DNA of 64,000 bases, from the NCBI GenBank assembly GCA_002989075.1, contig PSQN01000003.1:2360340-2424339 (forward strand), given 5' to 3'. Below are positions 1-13,300 of this stretch, in pieces (position 1 is the stretch's first letter; each line of letters starts with the position of its first letter). Under the pieces are notes generated by a model. It was given only the letters and a program-made list of their open reading frames with translations, had not been told where the DNA came from and did no database searches. The stretch is from Arthonia radiata (Eukaryota; Ascomycota; Arthoniomycetes; Arthoniales; Arthoniaceae). Made by a program: the position numbers and the translations under genes.

Positions 1-1200
1 CTAGTCGTTTGCCGGTAGCTTTGGCTAATAATAGCCACCGTGTGCTTGTATTCGGAGGTCAGATTGTAGAGGACGTAGGCAGCTACCACCTTGTTGGGTA
101 GTGCTAGTCCTCGGGTTGCCAAATCGTCCGTTAATTGCCTAATTTTAGCAAGGTAAAGCTTAAGGTTTTTTACCTTATTAAGTGTAGTGCTAAAGAGCTC
201 CTTGCAAATTAGAAACTCGGAACTAAAACCTTTCGATTCGTATAACCTTTTTAGACTATTCTAAAGCTCTAGAGAGTTATAGATCCTCTTTGTTTGAATA
301 AGGGGACCGTCCTCTAGAGTTAGTCGAATAAGGGCTGCTACCCTTGTCGACCTGGCGGCTAGCTTCAGTAATATCTCTAGCTAAATAGCCGGAAAAGGGG
401 ATTATAACATTACCGTAGCCCTTTTCAGTTAAAAGAGCCTCCATTTAAATCGACCAAATGTCCCAATTAGTCGAGCCCTTGAGTTTAGGAATCTTCTAAG
501 AGGAGTCCATAGCTGAATATATAGTCGGAGATTTCCAAAAAAAAAGGAAATTCTGTTCTAATAGTTAAATTGGGCTAAAAATTTAGAGTCGATTGGTAAT
601 AGGATCGTTCGAAGGTGTCGATAGGTGTCGTAGGGGAAATATTTTCTAAAAAGGAAATTCGAAAGGAATTGGTGCTAACCCGGGCTCATAACCTGTTAAA
701 AAGGTGCAGGGAAGAAGAAGGATACTACTACAAAGAGTAGGAAGACGAGACTAGCTTAAGACTGATGCAATACTTAAGCTTAATACAGATACAATACTTA
801 GTAGCAAGGAGAAGCTATTGTTATGTTGTCTATTTTGTTAGCTAAAATCCTCTAGAGGGATTCTAGCTTATATATCTAAGTCTAGCGGCCCGTGCAGGAC
901 TTACTAGATATCTATTCTTTTAATAAGAGCCAGATAATCTGTAACTTACCGCATAAGATAGTAATTCCGTCTATCTAAAACTGTTAGTCTCTAAGTCTAT
1001 TCCGTGTTGTTTTAGACTACGGGCCAGCTGTCTAGGACAGGTCGTACAATGCTCCTTTTTGTCCTAAATCCGGGCTACTAGGCCCAACCCTTTAGATAAA
1101 AGGCTTGTTCTATTCTAGGCCGAGACAGCTGGTAGGACCTATCCGATACTCCAGGCCCCTAGGGGTTCCGGCTAACCAGCTAGTTGGTTAATTTTCAACA
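1..1200 (-). mobile_element. Ty1/copia LTR retrotransposon A, 5' part (fossil, runs off the window)
   Basis: Read on the minus strand this is an LTR (1200-694), a primer-binding-like stretch just inside it, and a decayed Gag-like region from about 480 to 1. The Gag region shows the copia/UBN2-type signatures of a GSTNWDIW-like block and, further on, a LTDDLA..GLALPNKVVAAYVL-like block. The rest of the element lies beyond position 1. It is broken, with many interruptions, and shows heavy C:G to T:A change of RIP type. It closely matches a second copy (element B) over the LTR and gag. It seems to have inserted into element B, because B's protease-side sequence stops exactly at the LTR edge. Confidence 0.75.
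694..1200 (-). repeat. 5' LTR of copia element A
   Basis: A 507-bp block with TG...CA type ends (TGTTAAAAAG at the left, TTTTCAACA at the right, as read on the plus strand). It matches the block at 9892-10399 along its length, which is what defines it as an LTR copy. A gag-like reading lies to its left, so transcription of the element ran leftward. Confidence 0.75.
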
Positions 1201-1914
1201 GTTGTCCGGTCTAATTAACTTTTAGCTTATTTTAGCTAAGAGTTACCTTATCTCCTCTCTTTCTAAGCTTATTAAAGCTTAGAAGGTTAATTCTAAATTT
1301 CTTAACAAATAAAACTTTGTCTAAGACAATTATTTTATTCTTAAAGAATAGTTTTACTTTGCCTGTCTATAAGGCTCAGATTAACTTCTCTCCTCTTTAA
1401 TGGATAATTTGGTTAGTTAGCCGAATATCTGTTAGAAGATTAATATGTAAGTAAATATAGCTTATTAAGCTTATATCAAGGATTTAAGAATTAGTAGAGT
1501 AATTGACTCCGTCTAGTAATACTGTAAAGCATTGTTCTTCTTATAAGTTAGAACTATATACAGAAAACATTAAAAGATCGGTGTTTTTAGAGCTTTTATT
1601 AGAATTTAGCTGGAGCTTTGGGTATTTTTTCTAACAAGTTGCCGCTTTATGCCCCTTTTTTGTTACAAAAGAAGCATTTTTCTTAGTTTTTACTTAGAGA
1701 CTTTAATTTTTCTTCGGTCCTTTGCGTCGATTTATTGTCTATCGCAGTAAAAACCTTTTCTATAGGGGTACTACCGCGGATTCGGCGAGACTTATCTATA
1801 AGTTAACTAAATAAGTCCTGTAAACTTATATCGCTAGTTGTTTGCCAATAGGTTTGGCTAATAATAGCTACCGTATGCTTGTATTTAGAGATTAGATTGT
1901 AGAGGACGTAGGCA

Positions 1915-1919
1915 GCTAC
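1915..1919. repeat. Left target-site duplication of the gypsy element (GCTAC)
   Basis: GCTAC directly precedes the 5' LTR and recurs as GCTAC at 9275-9279 directly after the 3' LTR. The uninterrupted sibling sequence at about 77-95 shows the empty target, with one GCTAC followed by the same downstream sequence. The insertion point is therefore fixed to the base. Confidence 0.9.
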
Positions 1920-2552
1920 TGTTATAACACAGCAAACTAGGTCACATTAGGAATTGCGTAACGATAGATACAGCCTTACTACAGAAAGAGACAACGAGCA
2001 CCAATCGTTAGTAAAAGTCATGTAATAAGCACAAAGGACGCGGCGACCGCGGCAACCGAACGCAGTAGACACAATAACTACTACAACCGGCTGTAGTAGA
2101 TATAGCGACAGTTACAATTACTGCCAATTATATATAAGTAATAGCTATTTACCTTAATAAATAGATATCCGTAAATTTAAATTTAGAATTAATATTATTG
2201 TTTAATATTAACTTTAAGATATTAAACTTAATTAGTTTTTCTTGCTGTAATATAATTAATAAGCTACGAGCGACTCTCGTAAGTATTAATACAAAGTAGA
2301 ACTCTATAGCTACGTTAATATATAAATAAAGCGATTAAGTCTTAAAAAAGCTTTTTTATACGACTTTAGTACATCTTCTAGCTTATTTATATTACCGGCT
2401 GAGTCCTTCGTTTAAGACTTATAGTTTGTCTTTTACTTCTTTAATCTCTCCTTTCGAGTTAAATGTCTTGGTAATTATCTTCCTTCTAAGATTATATTAC
2501 CCTTAACATAGAATAAGACTAAGCAAAGCGGTTACAGCCGCCCGGCGTTATA
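1920..2552 (+). repeat. 5' LTR of the gypsy element
   Basis: A 633-bp repeat starting TGTTATAACACAGC and ending CGGCGTTATA. It pairs along its whole length with 8642-9274, and differences between the two copies are mostly C/T and G/A. Confidence 0.88.
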
Positions 2553-5500
2553 CTTTTATAGATCGCCTTAAAGTAACTAATAAACTAAGGTATATACTAC
2601 TATTCTTATAACTAACTTATCTAGAAACAAGACTCTATTAGAAAACAATTTCTTAGACAGTTCTTTAGAGAAAGAACAAAGAAAGGTTCCTCAACACCGA
2701 TCGTTTAGCTTAACTTCTGTACGAAGTGTACCAGTCTCGTTCTTACACAAGAGTAAACAAGTAGAGAAACGAGTAACACCGCGAACATACAAACTAAGCA
2801 CCCTAGACACTCTTAAGCGAATCTCAGAGGACCTTCTTCAAAAAGTAACAACTTAACTAGAATCTTTAAACTAACCTTAGAAACCTAATATACTACAAGA
2901 CGAAGACGTTACTACGGCGCATAAAAACAGTAATATTAAGATACTCGAGTTCCGAGGAGACCGACAGTCTCTACAGATGTTTCTTAGCCTATATCGAATT
3001 AATCTCATTAACAAGCAAAAGGAGTTAGCTACTAATATAAAAAAGGTAGTCTATGTAAAGTTATACCTACGCGGAGAGACACTTTTATAGTTCTTACTAC
3101 TTTTAGACGACTATCTCGATAATAGCAGCGAAGCAAAGAAAGAAACGAAACGAATATTTAAATTATATACAGCGTTTACTACAACGCTTAAGGATATATA
3201 TAGAGAAGGAAACTAGAAGCTTAAAGCACAGTATAAGCTTAAAGGATTTAAATAAGGCAATTTACTAGTAACACAGTACGCAGCTAAGTTTATAACGTAC
3301 GCTTATATTACAGGGTTCGACGAAGAAGCCTTAGTAGTTTAATTTTATAAAGAACTCAACAAAAAGATAAAGAATCTTATATTGCACGAGGAACGCGCAA
3401 CACGACTCACGGACATTAAGGCTTAGGCAACGAAACTTAATTAACGACTTTAAGAACGAAAGCGCGAACAAACTGGAAAACAGCCCAGTTGGACACCGAA
3501 CACGTTCCGACCTCGCTACAACAACCGTCGTACCAAACTAATAGACCTTAATATGCTCTAGAAAGGGAAAATACAATCTAGTTAAAAGAAATATAGAAAA
3601 CTTTCGGAAAAGGACCAAAGGTATTAACTTGCTAATAACCTCTGCCTCTACTGCGGCAAAGAGGGCCATAGAGCAGCCGAATATAAATTTAAGCAGAAAG
3701 GCCCGATTAAGAAGCTAAACGCTCTTAAACGAAGCGAATACAACAAGAAAAACGCAGCCGAAGCGCTAGCGCAACTTAAAGCCTATACAATAGAGGATCC
3801 CAAAAATTTGTTAACTTTCCTTTTAGCACTAGCCAAGGAACCAACATTGGAAAGAATTGCTAGCTACGAACCAAAAATTAACCTAAAGGACGCATACAAT
3901 ATAGTCCCGATTAAAAGAATTGACTAGAATTGGATCCCGCTACAAGAGAATTACTACGAGCAGTCTTTAATGGCGTTAGCTCGTAATTAAAAACAAGAAC
4001 TTTAAGAACTCGAAGAATATAACATTGAAGCTCTATAACAGCTTATGCGACTCGCAGCCATAAACGAACTAAACAACGACCAGAAAATCGACGAGTCACA
4101 AGCTCTTGTAGCTGTAGAACAGCAAGCACAAGAAGAAGAATTATTATTCTCAGAAGAAGACGACAAACAAATAGATTATACAGACGCAATATTGCAGTTA
4201 TAAACGGCTAAGTTATACTTACAAGACTTAAACGCCCGAGCAAGAATACAGTCACTTATTAATAAACTTAGGTTTACAGAACAAGGCTACGAGCCAATAC
4301 TACACCTTAATAACATCTTTGTTAACACGTTAACAGAAATAGTGCTATTCCTAGGATAGTACGTAGTACGAACAGTCTAGATTGAAGGCAGTTGCCGAGT
4401 ATCAGTTAAACAATTTAGAGGATACTTAAACACAGATAGGACCTTCCGAAGACAAGTTATTACTAATCAATACAACGCATAGAGATGCGCGTACTTAATA
4501 CCGTCGGGAAACGGAAACGCCGTTCATATATATAGGGAAGAACGTGGCCGACGGCGTTCAAGTCTCTACCCAAAAAGCTAGTAGAAACACTTTATTTCCT
4601 ACTAGAAAAAGAACAAGAACTCATTAAAGCACTATTTAATAGAACAACAGTTACAATCATAATCGATTTAGGAGCAACAGGAAATTTTATCTATTTTAAC
4701 ACAGTATCCAAAATTCAAGAAAATCAACACAAAAAGGGATCCCCGTACAATCTACAAGTCGCGAATAGATTCAAAAATATATATTATAACGGCGCTATTA
4801 CATACAAAGTTAGAACTACTATAAGAACAGCAACATTTAAAGTAAACATTATTTTAGACGTTACTAATACTAGAGCATACTAAGTTATACTAGAAACGTC
4901 TTTTCTAGATTAATATGCATTAAAATAGAGAAACGCACTAACGTTATTTCTTAAACAAGAAAAAAGACAATACCGGACTATTTTGTTATTAAACAGTTTA
5001 CGAGAGGACGCTATCGACGAGTTGGCAACAGCTATACCAACCTACTATACTAAAAGACGCAGAGAGCGTGCCCAGGTAAGAGAAGTAGTCGAACTAACAA
5101 GCCTCGACACTTCTTAACCGGTATTACCTAAGAAATACCAGCAGTACGAATAAGTTTTTAGAGAAGAAGCCGACAATAAGTTACTTAAATACGCACTATA
5201 AGATCACAAAATTAAGTTTCTACCCGACTTAAACTCTAAGGGCACCAAATTATACCTAATGAGACCGAATTACAGAAACAAATATAAGGTATATGTCGAC
5301 AAGCTTAAAAAGAAGGGATCTATTAGAAAATTAGAAGCTCTATTTAGATATTCACTATTCTTCGTTTTAAAGAAAGGAGACAAGCTCCGACCTGTTATTA
5401 ATTACTAACCGACAAACGCAACAACGAAGAAAGATGGATATCCTCTACTACTTATTAACGACGAGATAGACTCTCTCCGGGAAGCCTAATAGTTTACGAA

Positions 5501-8500
5501 AATAGACCTTCGTAGAGCATACAACCTAATCCGAATATAAGAAGGAGACGAATAGAAAACAGTATTCAAGACGCCTTTCGGCCTCTATAAATACCTCGTT
5601 ATACCCTTTAGACTAGTAAATACACTAGCAACCTTTTAAAGACATATCAACAGTATGCTAAAAAAGTACCTTAATAAATTCGTTATAGTATATATAAACG
5701 ACATTATTGTCTACTTTAGGACGCTAAAGGAATACAAGCAACACATTGCGTAGGTATTAGAACAGCTAAATAAACACAATCTTTGTATTAAGCTTTAGAA
5801 GTATAAGTTTTATACACAGAAAACTAACTTTCTAGGATATATTATTTAGTTTAGTATAATTAAAATGTCACTAAACAAGGTAAAGGCTATACTCGAGTGG
5901 CCTACTTCAAAAAATATGAAGGAAATACAGTCCTTCCTCGGCTTTAGAAACTTCTACAGGAGATTTATTAACGGATACTCTGGAGTAGTCTCGCTACTCA
6001 CAAGACTTACGCAAAAAGATTTACCCTTCGTGTAGAGAAAGGATTAACAGGACGCGTTTTAAGATCTTAAACAGCGATTTACGACCGCACCAGTTCTAAC
6101 AACCTTCGACTACGACAAACTAACTATAATAGAGACAGACGCATCCGACTTTGCAATTAGATCAGCACTCAGCCAACCAGACAAAAAGGAAACACTGTAT
6201 CTAGTAGCATTCTATTTGAGAACTATAACAGCACTAGAGTTGAACTACAACATTTACAACAAGGAACTATTATTAATCGTCGAATTACTCAAGCATTAGA
6301 AGCACTACTATACAATGCCCAAGCATTAAGTGCATATTATTACTAATTATAAGAACTTAACTCACTTTACGAGCACAAAGGTCCTTAACCAACGACAGGT
6401 TCGATAGGCAGAAAAATTAGCATTATTCAACTTTCGAATTACTTATCAGAAAGGATTAGAAAACTAGAGAGCCGATGCTCTCAGCCAAAGATCGGACTAC
6501 ATAGCAAACAAAATACATGTCTCGCATGCAATCCTGCAATACAATTAGAACGAAATACTTAAATACAATAAAACCAAGGAACTCTTATTAGTAATAAGAG
6601 CAGAAAATTAGTCGAGAAGAAACAAACTAATACAAGAGTATAAAAAGGACTAGTTGATCTACAACAATACTATAAAGCTCGATAACGAATATAAACTTAA
6701 AACATTTAGTAGCAAAATTTATGTTCCAAAAAATATGCAGAACACCGTTATTAGCGAAGCTTACGAGGAGGGACACCGAGGAGTTGCTACAACTATAGAA
6801 AAGATTACAAGAACGTACTTTATTTCAGGACTTAGAAAAATAATCGATAACTACATTAGTAAGTACGATGTGTGCAAAAGAATTAAAAACGAACAATATC
6901 GACCGTATGGCCTTCTCTAACCCTTAAAGATACTATCGGAGCTATAGAGCTTAATTACTATAGACTTTATTACAGACTTACCGCCGTCTAAGGAACCAGA
7001 AAACGATACAAGATACGATACAATCTATGTAATTGTAGACCGATTTACGAAATACGGATACTTTATACCGACGGTACGAAGCTGTACCGCGCATAATACA
7101 GCATTCCTTTTATATCGACACGTCGTTACTTAACATAAAGCACCAGAAGAGATTATCTCCGACAGAGATAAACTCTTTACTTTAAGATTCTGAGAATTAA
7201 CGCTAAAACTTATAGATACAAAACGAAAGCTGTTAACCAGCTTTTATTCTTAAACCGACAGACAGATAGAAAGACTTATCTAAACGCTGAAACAGTTTCT
7301 ACGCGCATATGTTAATTATACTTAAGACGATTAGTTATAACTGTTGCTACTGGCACAGTTTATATACAACAATAGTAAATTAACAACTAGCGATACGCTA
7401 TTTTAGATTAATTTTAGACGACATTCTACCCTACAACACAACGCAGGCGTAACTGCAGCAAACTCAGAACAGGCAATTAAGATTTTATAGTACAGAAAGA
7501 TAGTCTACAACTATCTTTATCAACAGCTACACTAGAATTCAGAAAAAATAAGGGCGCAAGCAAACAAGTTACGGTCTGTAAGACCAAACCTTAAAGAGGG
7601 GGATACAGTTTACCTTCGCTAAAAACATATTAGAATCAAACGACCTTACAATAAGTTAGACTATACAAAACTCAGACTATTTAAGATCTCGAAGGTACTC
7701 GGACTAGTTACCTTTAAATTAGAGTTACTACTAACGATACGTATACACAATATCTTTTATAGGTTACTCCTTAAACTAGCACTAGAGAATGTACTACAAT
7801 TAGAACCTATCGAACTAGCAGACGAGAACCAAGAAGCAGAATACGAAGTCGAACGGATCCTTATACATCGCCAACGAGGCAGAACACGCGAATATCTTAT
7901 TAAATAGAAGAGATACCTAAACGCAGAAAACACGTGGAAACTAGTTAAGAACCTTTTTCATTGTTAATAACTGCTGAAGAACTACCAACAACAATATTAG
8001 AACCAGTATCCAACGTAACGCCATCCCTAAGCAAGGGCCACAAAAATAGATTAAGATTCTTATCTTACACACCCAAGAAATCGGAAACTATGTTCCTGAA
8101 TTTAACTTCGCGACTATCCAACAACTCGGACCTTTTCTATTAGTCAACGGACTCTATATCTCTTAAAAATATTTTACCCTGTCTCTTCTCAACACTCTCT
8201 AACTCTTGTAATATAGCAGCTAGTTGGCGCTTTAACTCCTTTCTCTTCCTTTTTAGCTGAGCTCGCCGAACGGACAGTTTGTCGACTGTAACCAGTTAGT
8301 CTGGAGTACGAAACAAGGAGTAAGATGAACCAACACTGCAACTCGTTAAGGAAAACGTTACAACGGTCTCCGTGGTTAGAGGACAGATACCGAGAACAGA
8401 ACGAGAATAGGTAAGGAGCAATACGACACTTAATACTAGCGGTTGTACAGAATAAACAGGGAGGTATAGTAGAATTGGCTTTAGAATCGATCTTTTATAA

Positions 8501-8641
8501 TTAACGCTGGCGACGGGCTACTCGAGTATTAGTATTGTAAGGCGACATACTAACAGAGCGGCGACATACTAAAAAAAGTAGATAAAGAAAACAGAACACT
8601 TTATAGTTGTTTAAGGACAAACGACCTTAAGAAGGGGCTAA

Positions 8642-9274
8642 TATTATAACACAGCAAACTAAGCCACATCAGGAATTGTATAACGACAGACACAGCCTTA
8701 CTACAGAAAGGAACAACGAGCACCAATCGTTAGTAGAAGTCACTTAATAAGTATAAAGGACGCAGCGACTATAGCGACCGGACGCAGTAGACGCAATAAC
8801 TACTATAACTAGCTATAGTAGACGTAATAATAGTTACAACTACCGTAAACTATATATAAGTAATAGCTATCTACTTTAGTAAATAAATATCTATAAATTT
8901 AAATTTAGAATTAATATTATTATTTAATATTAACTTTAAGATATTAAACTTAATTAGTTCTTCTTACCGTAACACAATTAGTAAGCTATAAGCAACTCTT
9001 ATAAATATTAGCGCGAGGTAGGACTTTATAGCTACGTCGGTATATAAATAAAGTAATTAAGTTTTAAAAGAGCTTTTCTGTACGGCTTTAGTACATCTTT
9101 TAGCTTATTTATATTATCAACTAAGTTTTTTATTTAAGACTTATAGTTTGTCCCTTGCTTCTTTAATTTCCCCTTCTAAGTTAGATATCTTAGTAATTAT
9201 CTCTCTTTTAAGATTATATTACCCTTGATATAGAATAAGACTAAGTAAAGTAGTTACGGCCGCCCGACGTTATA
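8642..9274 (+). repeat. 3' LTR of the gypsy element
   Basis: The second 633-bp copy of the LTR, starting TATTATAACACAGC and ending CGACGTTATA. The target duplication GCTAC follows at once at 9275-9279, and then element B resumes. Confidence 0.88.
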
Positions 9275-9279
9275 GCTAC
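9275..9279. repeat. Right target-site duplication of the gypsy element (GCTAC)
   Basis: Matches the GCTAC at 1915-1919. The sequence after it continues the Gag-like reading of element B that was interrupted at 1919. Confidence 0.88.
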
Positions 9280-9891
9280 TACCTTGTTGGGTAGTGCTAG
9301 TCCTCGGGTTACTAAATTGTCCGTTAATTGTCTAATTTTAGTAAGATAAAGCTTAAGGTTTTTTATCTTACTAAGTATAGTGTTAGAGAGCTTCTTGCAA
9401 ATTAGAAACTTGAAACTGAAACCTTTCGATTCGTATAACCTTTTTAGGCTATCTTAAAGCTCTAAAAAGTTATAAATCCCCTTTATTTAAATAAGGGGAC
9501 CGTTCTCTAGAGTTAGTCGAATAAGGACTGCTGCCCTTGTCGACTGTTTCTAGCGGCTAGCTTCAGTAATATTTCTAGCTAAATAGCCAGAAAAGAGGAT
9601 TATAACATTACTGTAGCCCTTTTTAGTTAAAAGGGCCTCTATTCGAATCGACTAAATGTTTTAATTAGTCGAGCCCTTAGGTTTAAAGATCTTATAAGAG
9701 GAGTCTATAGCCGGATATATAGTCAGAGATTTCCAAAAAAAAAGGAAATTCTGTTCTAATAGTTAAATTAGGCTCAAAATTTAGAGTCGATTGGTAATAG
9801 AATTGTTTAGAGGTGCCAATAGGTTTTATAGAGGAAACATTTTCTAAAAAGAAAATTTAAAAAGAATTGGTGCTAACTTGGGCTTATAACC

Positions 9892-10399
9892 TGTTAGAAA
9901 GGTACAGGAAAGAAGAAGAATACTACTATAAAGAGTAGAAAGACGAGACTAGCTTAAAACTAGTACAATACTTAAGCTTAATATAGGTACAATACTTAGT
10001 AGTAAGAGAAAGCTATTGTTATATTGTTTGTCTTATTAGCTAAAATTCTCTAGAAAGATTTTAGCTTATATATTTAAGTCTAGCGGCTTGTATAGAACTT
10101 ACTAGATATCTATTCTTTTTAATAGAGGTTAGATAACCTATAACTTACTATATAAGATAGTAATTCTATTTATCTAAAATTATTAGTCTTTAGATCTATT
10201 CTATGTTATCTTAGACTATAAGCCAGCTATCTAGAATAGATCGTACAATACTTCTTTTTGTCCTAAGTCCGGGCTACTAGGCCCGATCCTTTAGATAAAA
10301 GGCTTGTTCTATTCTAAGCCGAGACAGTTGGTAGGACCTATCCGATACTCCGGGCTCCTGGGGATTCCGACTAATTAGCTAGTTGGTTAATTTCTAACA
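9892..10399 (-). repeat. 5' LTR of copia element B
   Basis: A 508-bp block (left edge TGTTAGAAAGG, right edge TTTCTAACA on the plus strand) that matches 694-1200 throughout. The sequence just to its left matches the primer-binding and gag region left of 694, so the two copies belong to one family. Confidence 0.75.
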
Positions 10400-13300
10400 A
10401 ATAGAGACAATAGATCTTACGGTATAGTAGCCTTTTAGACCAGCTAAATATAGACGCTTATAAACTAGAGGTACGTCTATTTAGAAACGTAAGAAGAAAG
10501 ATAAATACTTAACTAATATATATACTATAGCTAATTATAAGACGTATACTTAATAAGATTATTAGAATAATTATAAAGTAGTAAAGACTTGTATAAAGAC
10601 GGCTAATATAATAGCTGTATTAAGAGTCTATACTTGTAAGAAAAAAGTATATAAGGGCTATATAGATCTATCTAAAGAATAGTAAATATAGCTATAGAAC
10701 GTATAGAAGAAAGAAGAGCTAACGTAGTAGTAAGTGTTTATACACTATTATAATAGTCTAACTACTATTACTAATATATTATTAGTACCTTTCTAGGTTA
10801 GAATATAGTAAGCGTTCTTATAGCCTAGAATTATAATAACTATATACTAATCCGCTATAAGACGCCAATTAAGCCTCTTATATAAGTTAGACCTATATCT
10901 AATAATAAGATTAAAGACAATATTTAGGTTAAGAATAATCCTAATAACTAGATATTAGAAGAAGGCAACTAGGATTAGTAGTATACTAATACTACTACTA
11001 AAAAGAGAAGAAACGATATAGAAGATAAGAAAGCTGCTGCTAACAAGATCGACTTTACTATTATAGATATAGATAATATATCTACATTAGCTATTATAAT
11101 ATACAATATAGAAAGAATAATAATAGCCTAAGTCTAATAGCAACTTAACTATAGATAGCGTCTATACTTTACTTCTAGATATAATTTTAATAAAAAGTTT
11201 CTATACTAGCTAAATAAGTCGTCTAGTAATATAAGTTATAATTATAATAGTATTTATAATAGTTTACTATCTACTAACTTTAATCTAGATTAATTAAGTT
11301 ACTATAAGAGGTCTAAGTTATTTTCTTTCCTTTTATATTACTATAATCTAGCGCTACGTTATAGTAAATAAGCTATATAAGAGTAAGAGTCTCTAGTATA
11401 CCTTACTAGATCTAATTTAATTATAGAATAGGCTCTCTAACTAAGATATTAATTAACTAGACTTCTATTTCGATTATCTGCTTAAGAAGTACGTTAGCGT
11501 AGTAAAGTATATTTAGAAGAACTATTGTTCTACTTAATCTAATATTGCTTTCTAATTAGAGACTTATAGCTAGTGCAATATTTAGATTAATTTAAGAAAA
11601 GTTAATATCTCTAAATGTTTAGTATATATAATTTAGAGCTAAGTAGATAAGCTAGAATACTTGTTTCTAATTATAATAATTATAATAGCTAATCTTTATA
11701 TAAAGCGTTAGGTAGTAGAGAAGTTTAAGTATAATCCTAACTATATCCGCTATAAGCTACTTAAAGCCCTTAATAATTTTTATAGACGCTAGCTTATATA
11801 CTACTATATATAGTATATAAGAGGCTCTACGTCTACTATATAGTCTATAGAAGATTCGGCTATTAACTATTCTAGTACTATTATAGATTCGTCTCCTTTA
11901 GTTTATATTAGTAGGTTTCCTCTAAAACGTCGTCTCTATATAAGTAATAAACCCTATTTATATTATAATAGCTAAACTATTACTAATATCTAGTAGCTAG
12001 TAGTTTAGCTATATTGTGTCTTTATAACGTCTTAGGCGCTAGTATATTTATATATCTCTAGTAATCGCTTTTAATTAATATATAAAGTACTATCTTTTTA
12101 GTTAGTAGACGCCCGTAGCTATAATATAAGCGAGCCTTAGGAGATTGTTAATATTAACAATATTAGTAAGAGTATTATAATTGTAGGAGATTAGATAGAT
12201 TTGTTATATATTAGATAGCTCTAAGACTATAAAATTAAATATCAAATTAGATTGTAAATCTATATAACGTCTACTTACTATTATAATTACTTATTATAAT
12301 TATAATATATAATAATACATTTTCTATATATTATTATTATTACTATTATAAAAGGTTTATATTATTATATATTATATATAAGGGAAGGATAACACTTCTA
12401 CCTTTCTATATTCTATCCTTTTAATACACTACCCTACATTAACCCTACCTTCTAGGATAAGTATATAGATATAGCTCCTTATTACCTCCAACCTACGGTC
12501 TTCTATCCTACCTCTACCCTTCCTCTAGGATATAGGGTAAGGGGCAATATTCCTCTACCTAAATCTATCCTTACGTATCTATATTCTATCTTATATACTA
12601 TATAGCTTAAAGTAGTCTATATATAAGTAGTACTAAGATACTACTAGAACCCTTATTCAATAGAGATTTATCTACTTAAAGATTAACTATTATCTATTCT
12701 TTAAGGAAAAGACCTAGATATTAATTTATATAATAACTTTTTAGTAGTAGTACTATTATAATATAAGATAAATAAGGCTAAAAAGATTCTATTCTATAGC
12801 TATAAGATAAAGGACCTAAGTAAGTTAAAGTACTTTCTAAGTATTAAGATAGAGTAAGATAGGTCTTACTATAAGGTAAAGCTAAGCTAGATGGTATATT
12901 TAAAGTAAATACTAGTAGAATTAGATATAGATAACTATAGTTCTAAAGCCTTACTATTACTAGAGAATATATAGCTTAATTCTCTCTCCAATGGATATTA
13001 CGCTCCTATAAACCTACTAGTATAGTACTAGTATATAAGTAGGTTCTTAATATATACTACTATAATTACTTAACTAGACTTTATCTATAAGACTACTAAG
13101 CTTTACTACTTTATAACCAATTTTATAGAGTAATATATAGTAAGATTAAAGTTAATATATTAGTATATTAAGGGTATATTAGATATTAGAGTTACTCTAA
13201 ACTTTCAGATAGATACTTCTAGAGATATTAGTATACTAGAATAGAATAATTCTACCTATAGAGATAATAAGAAGAATTACTACTTATACTTAGGCTATAT

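Larger units (their letters stand above)
1920..9274 (+). mobile_element. Ty3/gypsy chromovirus LTR retrotransposon (fossil, structurally full length)
   Basis: A 7.36-kb element with two LTRs of equal length (633 bp) and a 5-bp target duplication. Parts in order on the plus strand: Gag about 2900-3750 with a CCHC knuckle near 3650; aspartic protease near 4650; reverse transcriptase about 5200-5900, with a YxDD-type box near 5690; RNase H about 6100-6350; integrase about 6650-7450, with an HHCC finger around 6770-6870; and a C-terminal chromodomain about 7840-7960, which places it among chromoviruses. It is broken throughout its coding region (tens of interruptions). The LTR differences are mainly transitions, so RIP rather than time dominates the divergence and a clock-type age would mislead. 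It inserted into element B. Confidence 0.9.
1201..10399 (-). mobile_element. Ty1/copia LTR retrotransposon B, split by a gypsy insertion (fossil)
   Basis: Element B consists of 9280-10399 plus 1201-1919 (about 1.8 kb in all); the gypsy element and its target-site duplication fill the gap. On the minus strand it reads LTR (10399-9892), copia-type Gag, a CCHC zinc-knuckle-like stretch near 1680-1640, then the start of a protease-like region, ending abruptly at 1201 against the LTR of element A. The remainder of its pol and its 3' LTR are not in this window, presumably displaced leftward by insertion of A. It is broken many times and RIP-degraded. Relative age: younger than element C, older than the gypsy insertion and than A. 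Confidence 0.7.

Noticed and set aside
6654-8143. Open stretches at 6654-6920 and 7961-8143 as host genes
   Set aside because: The first carries the integrase HHCC finger of the gypsy fossil and the second follows its chromodomain. Both belong to the degraded element.
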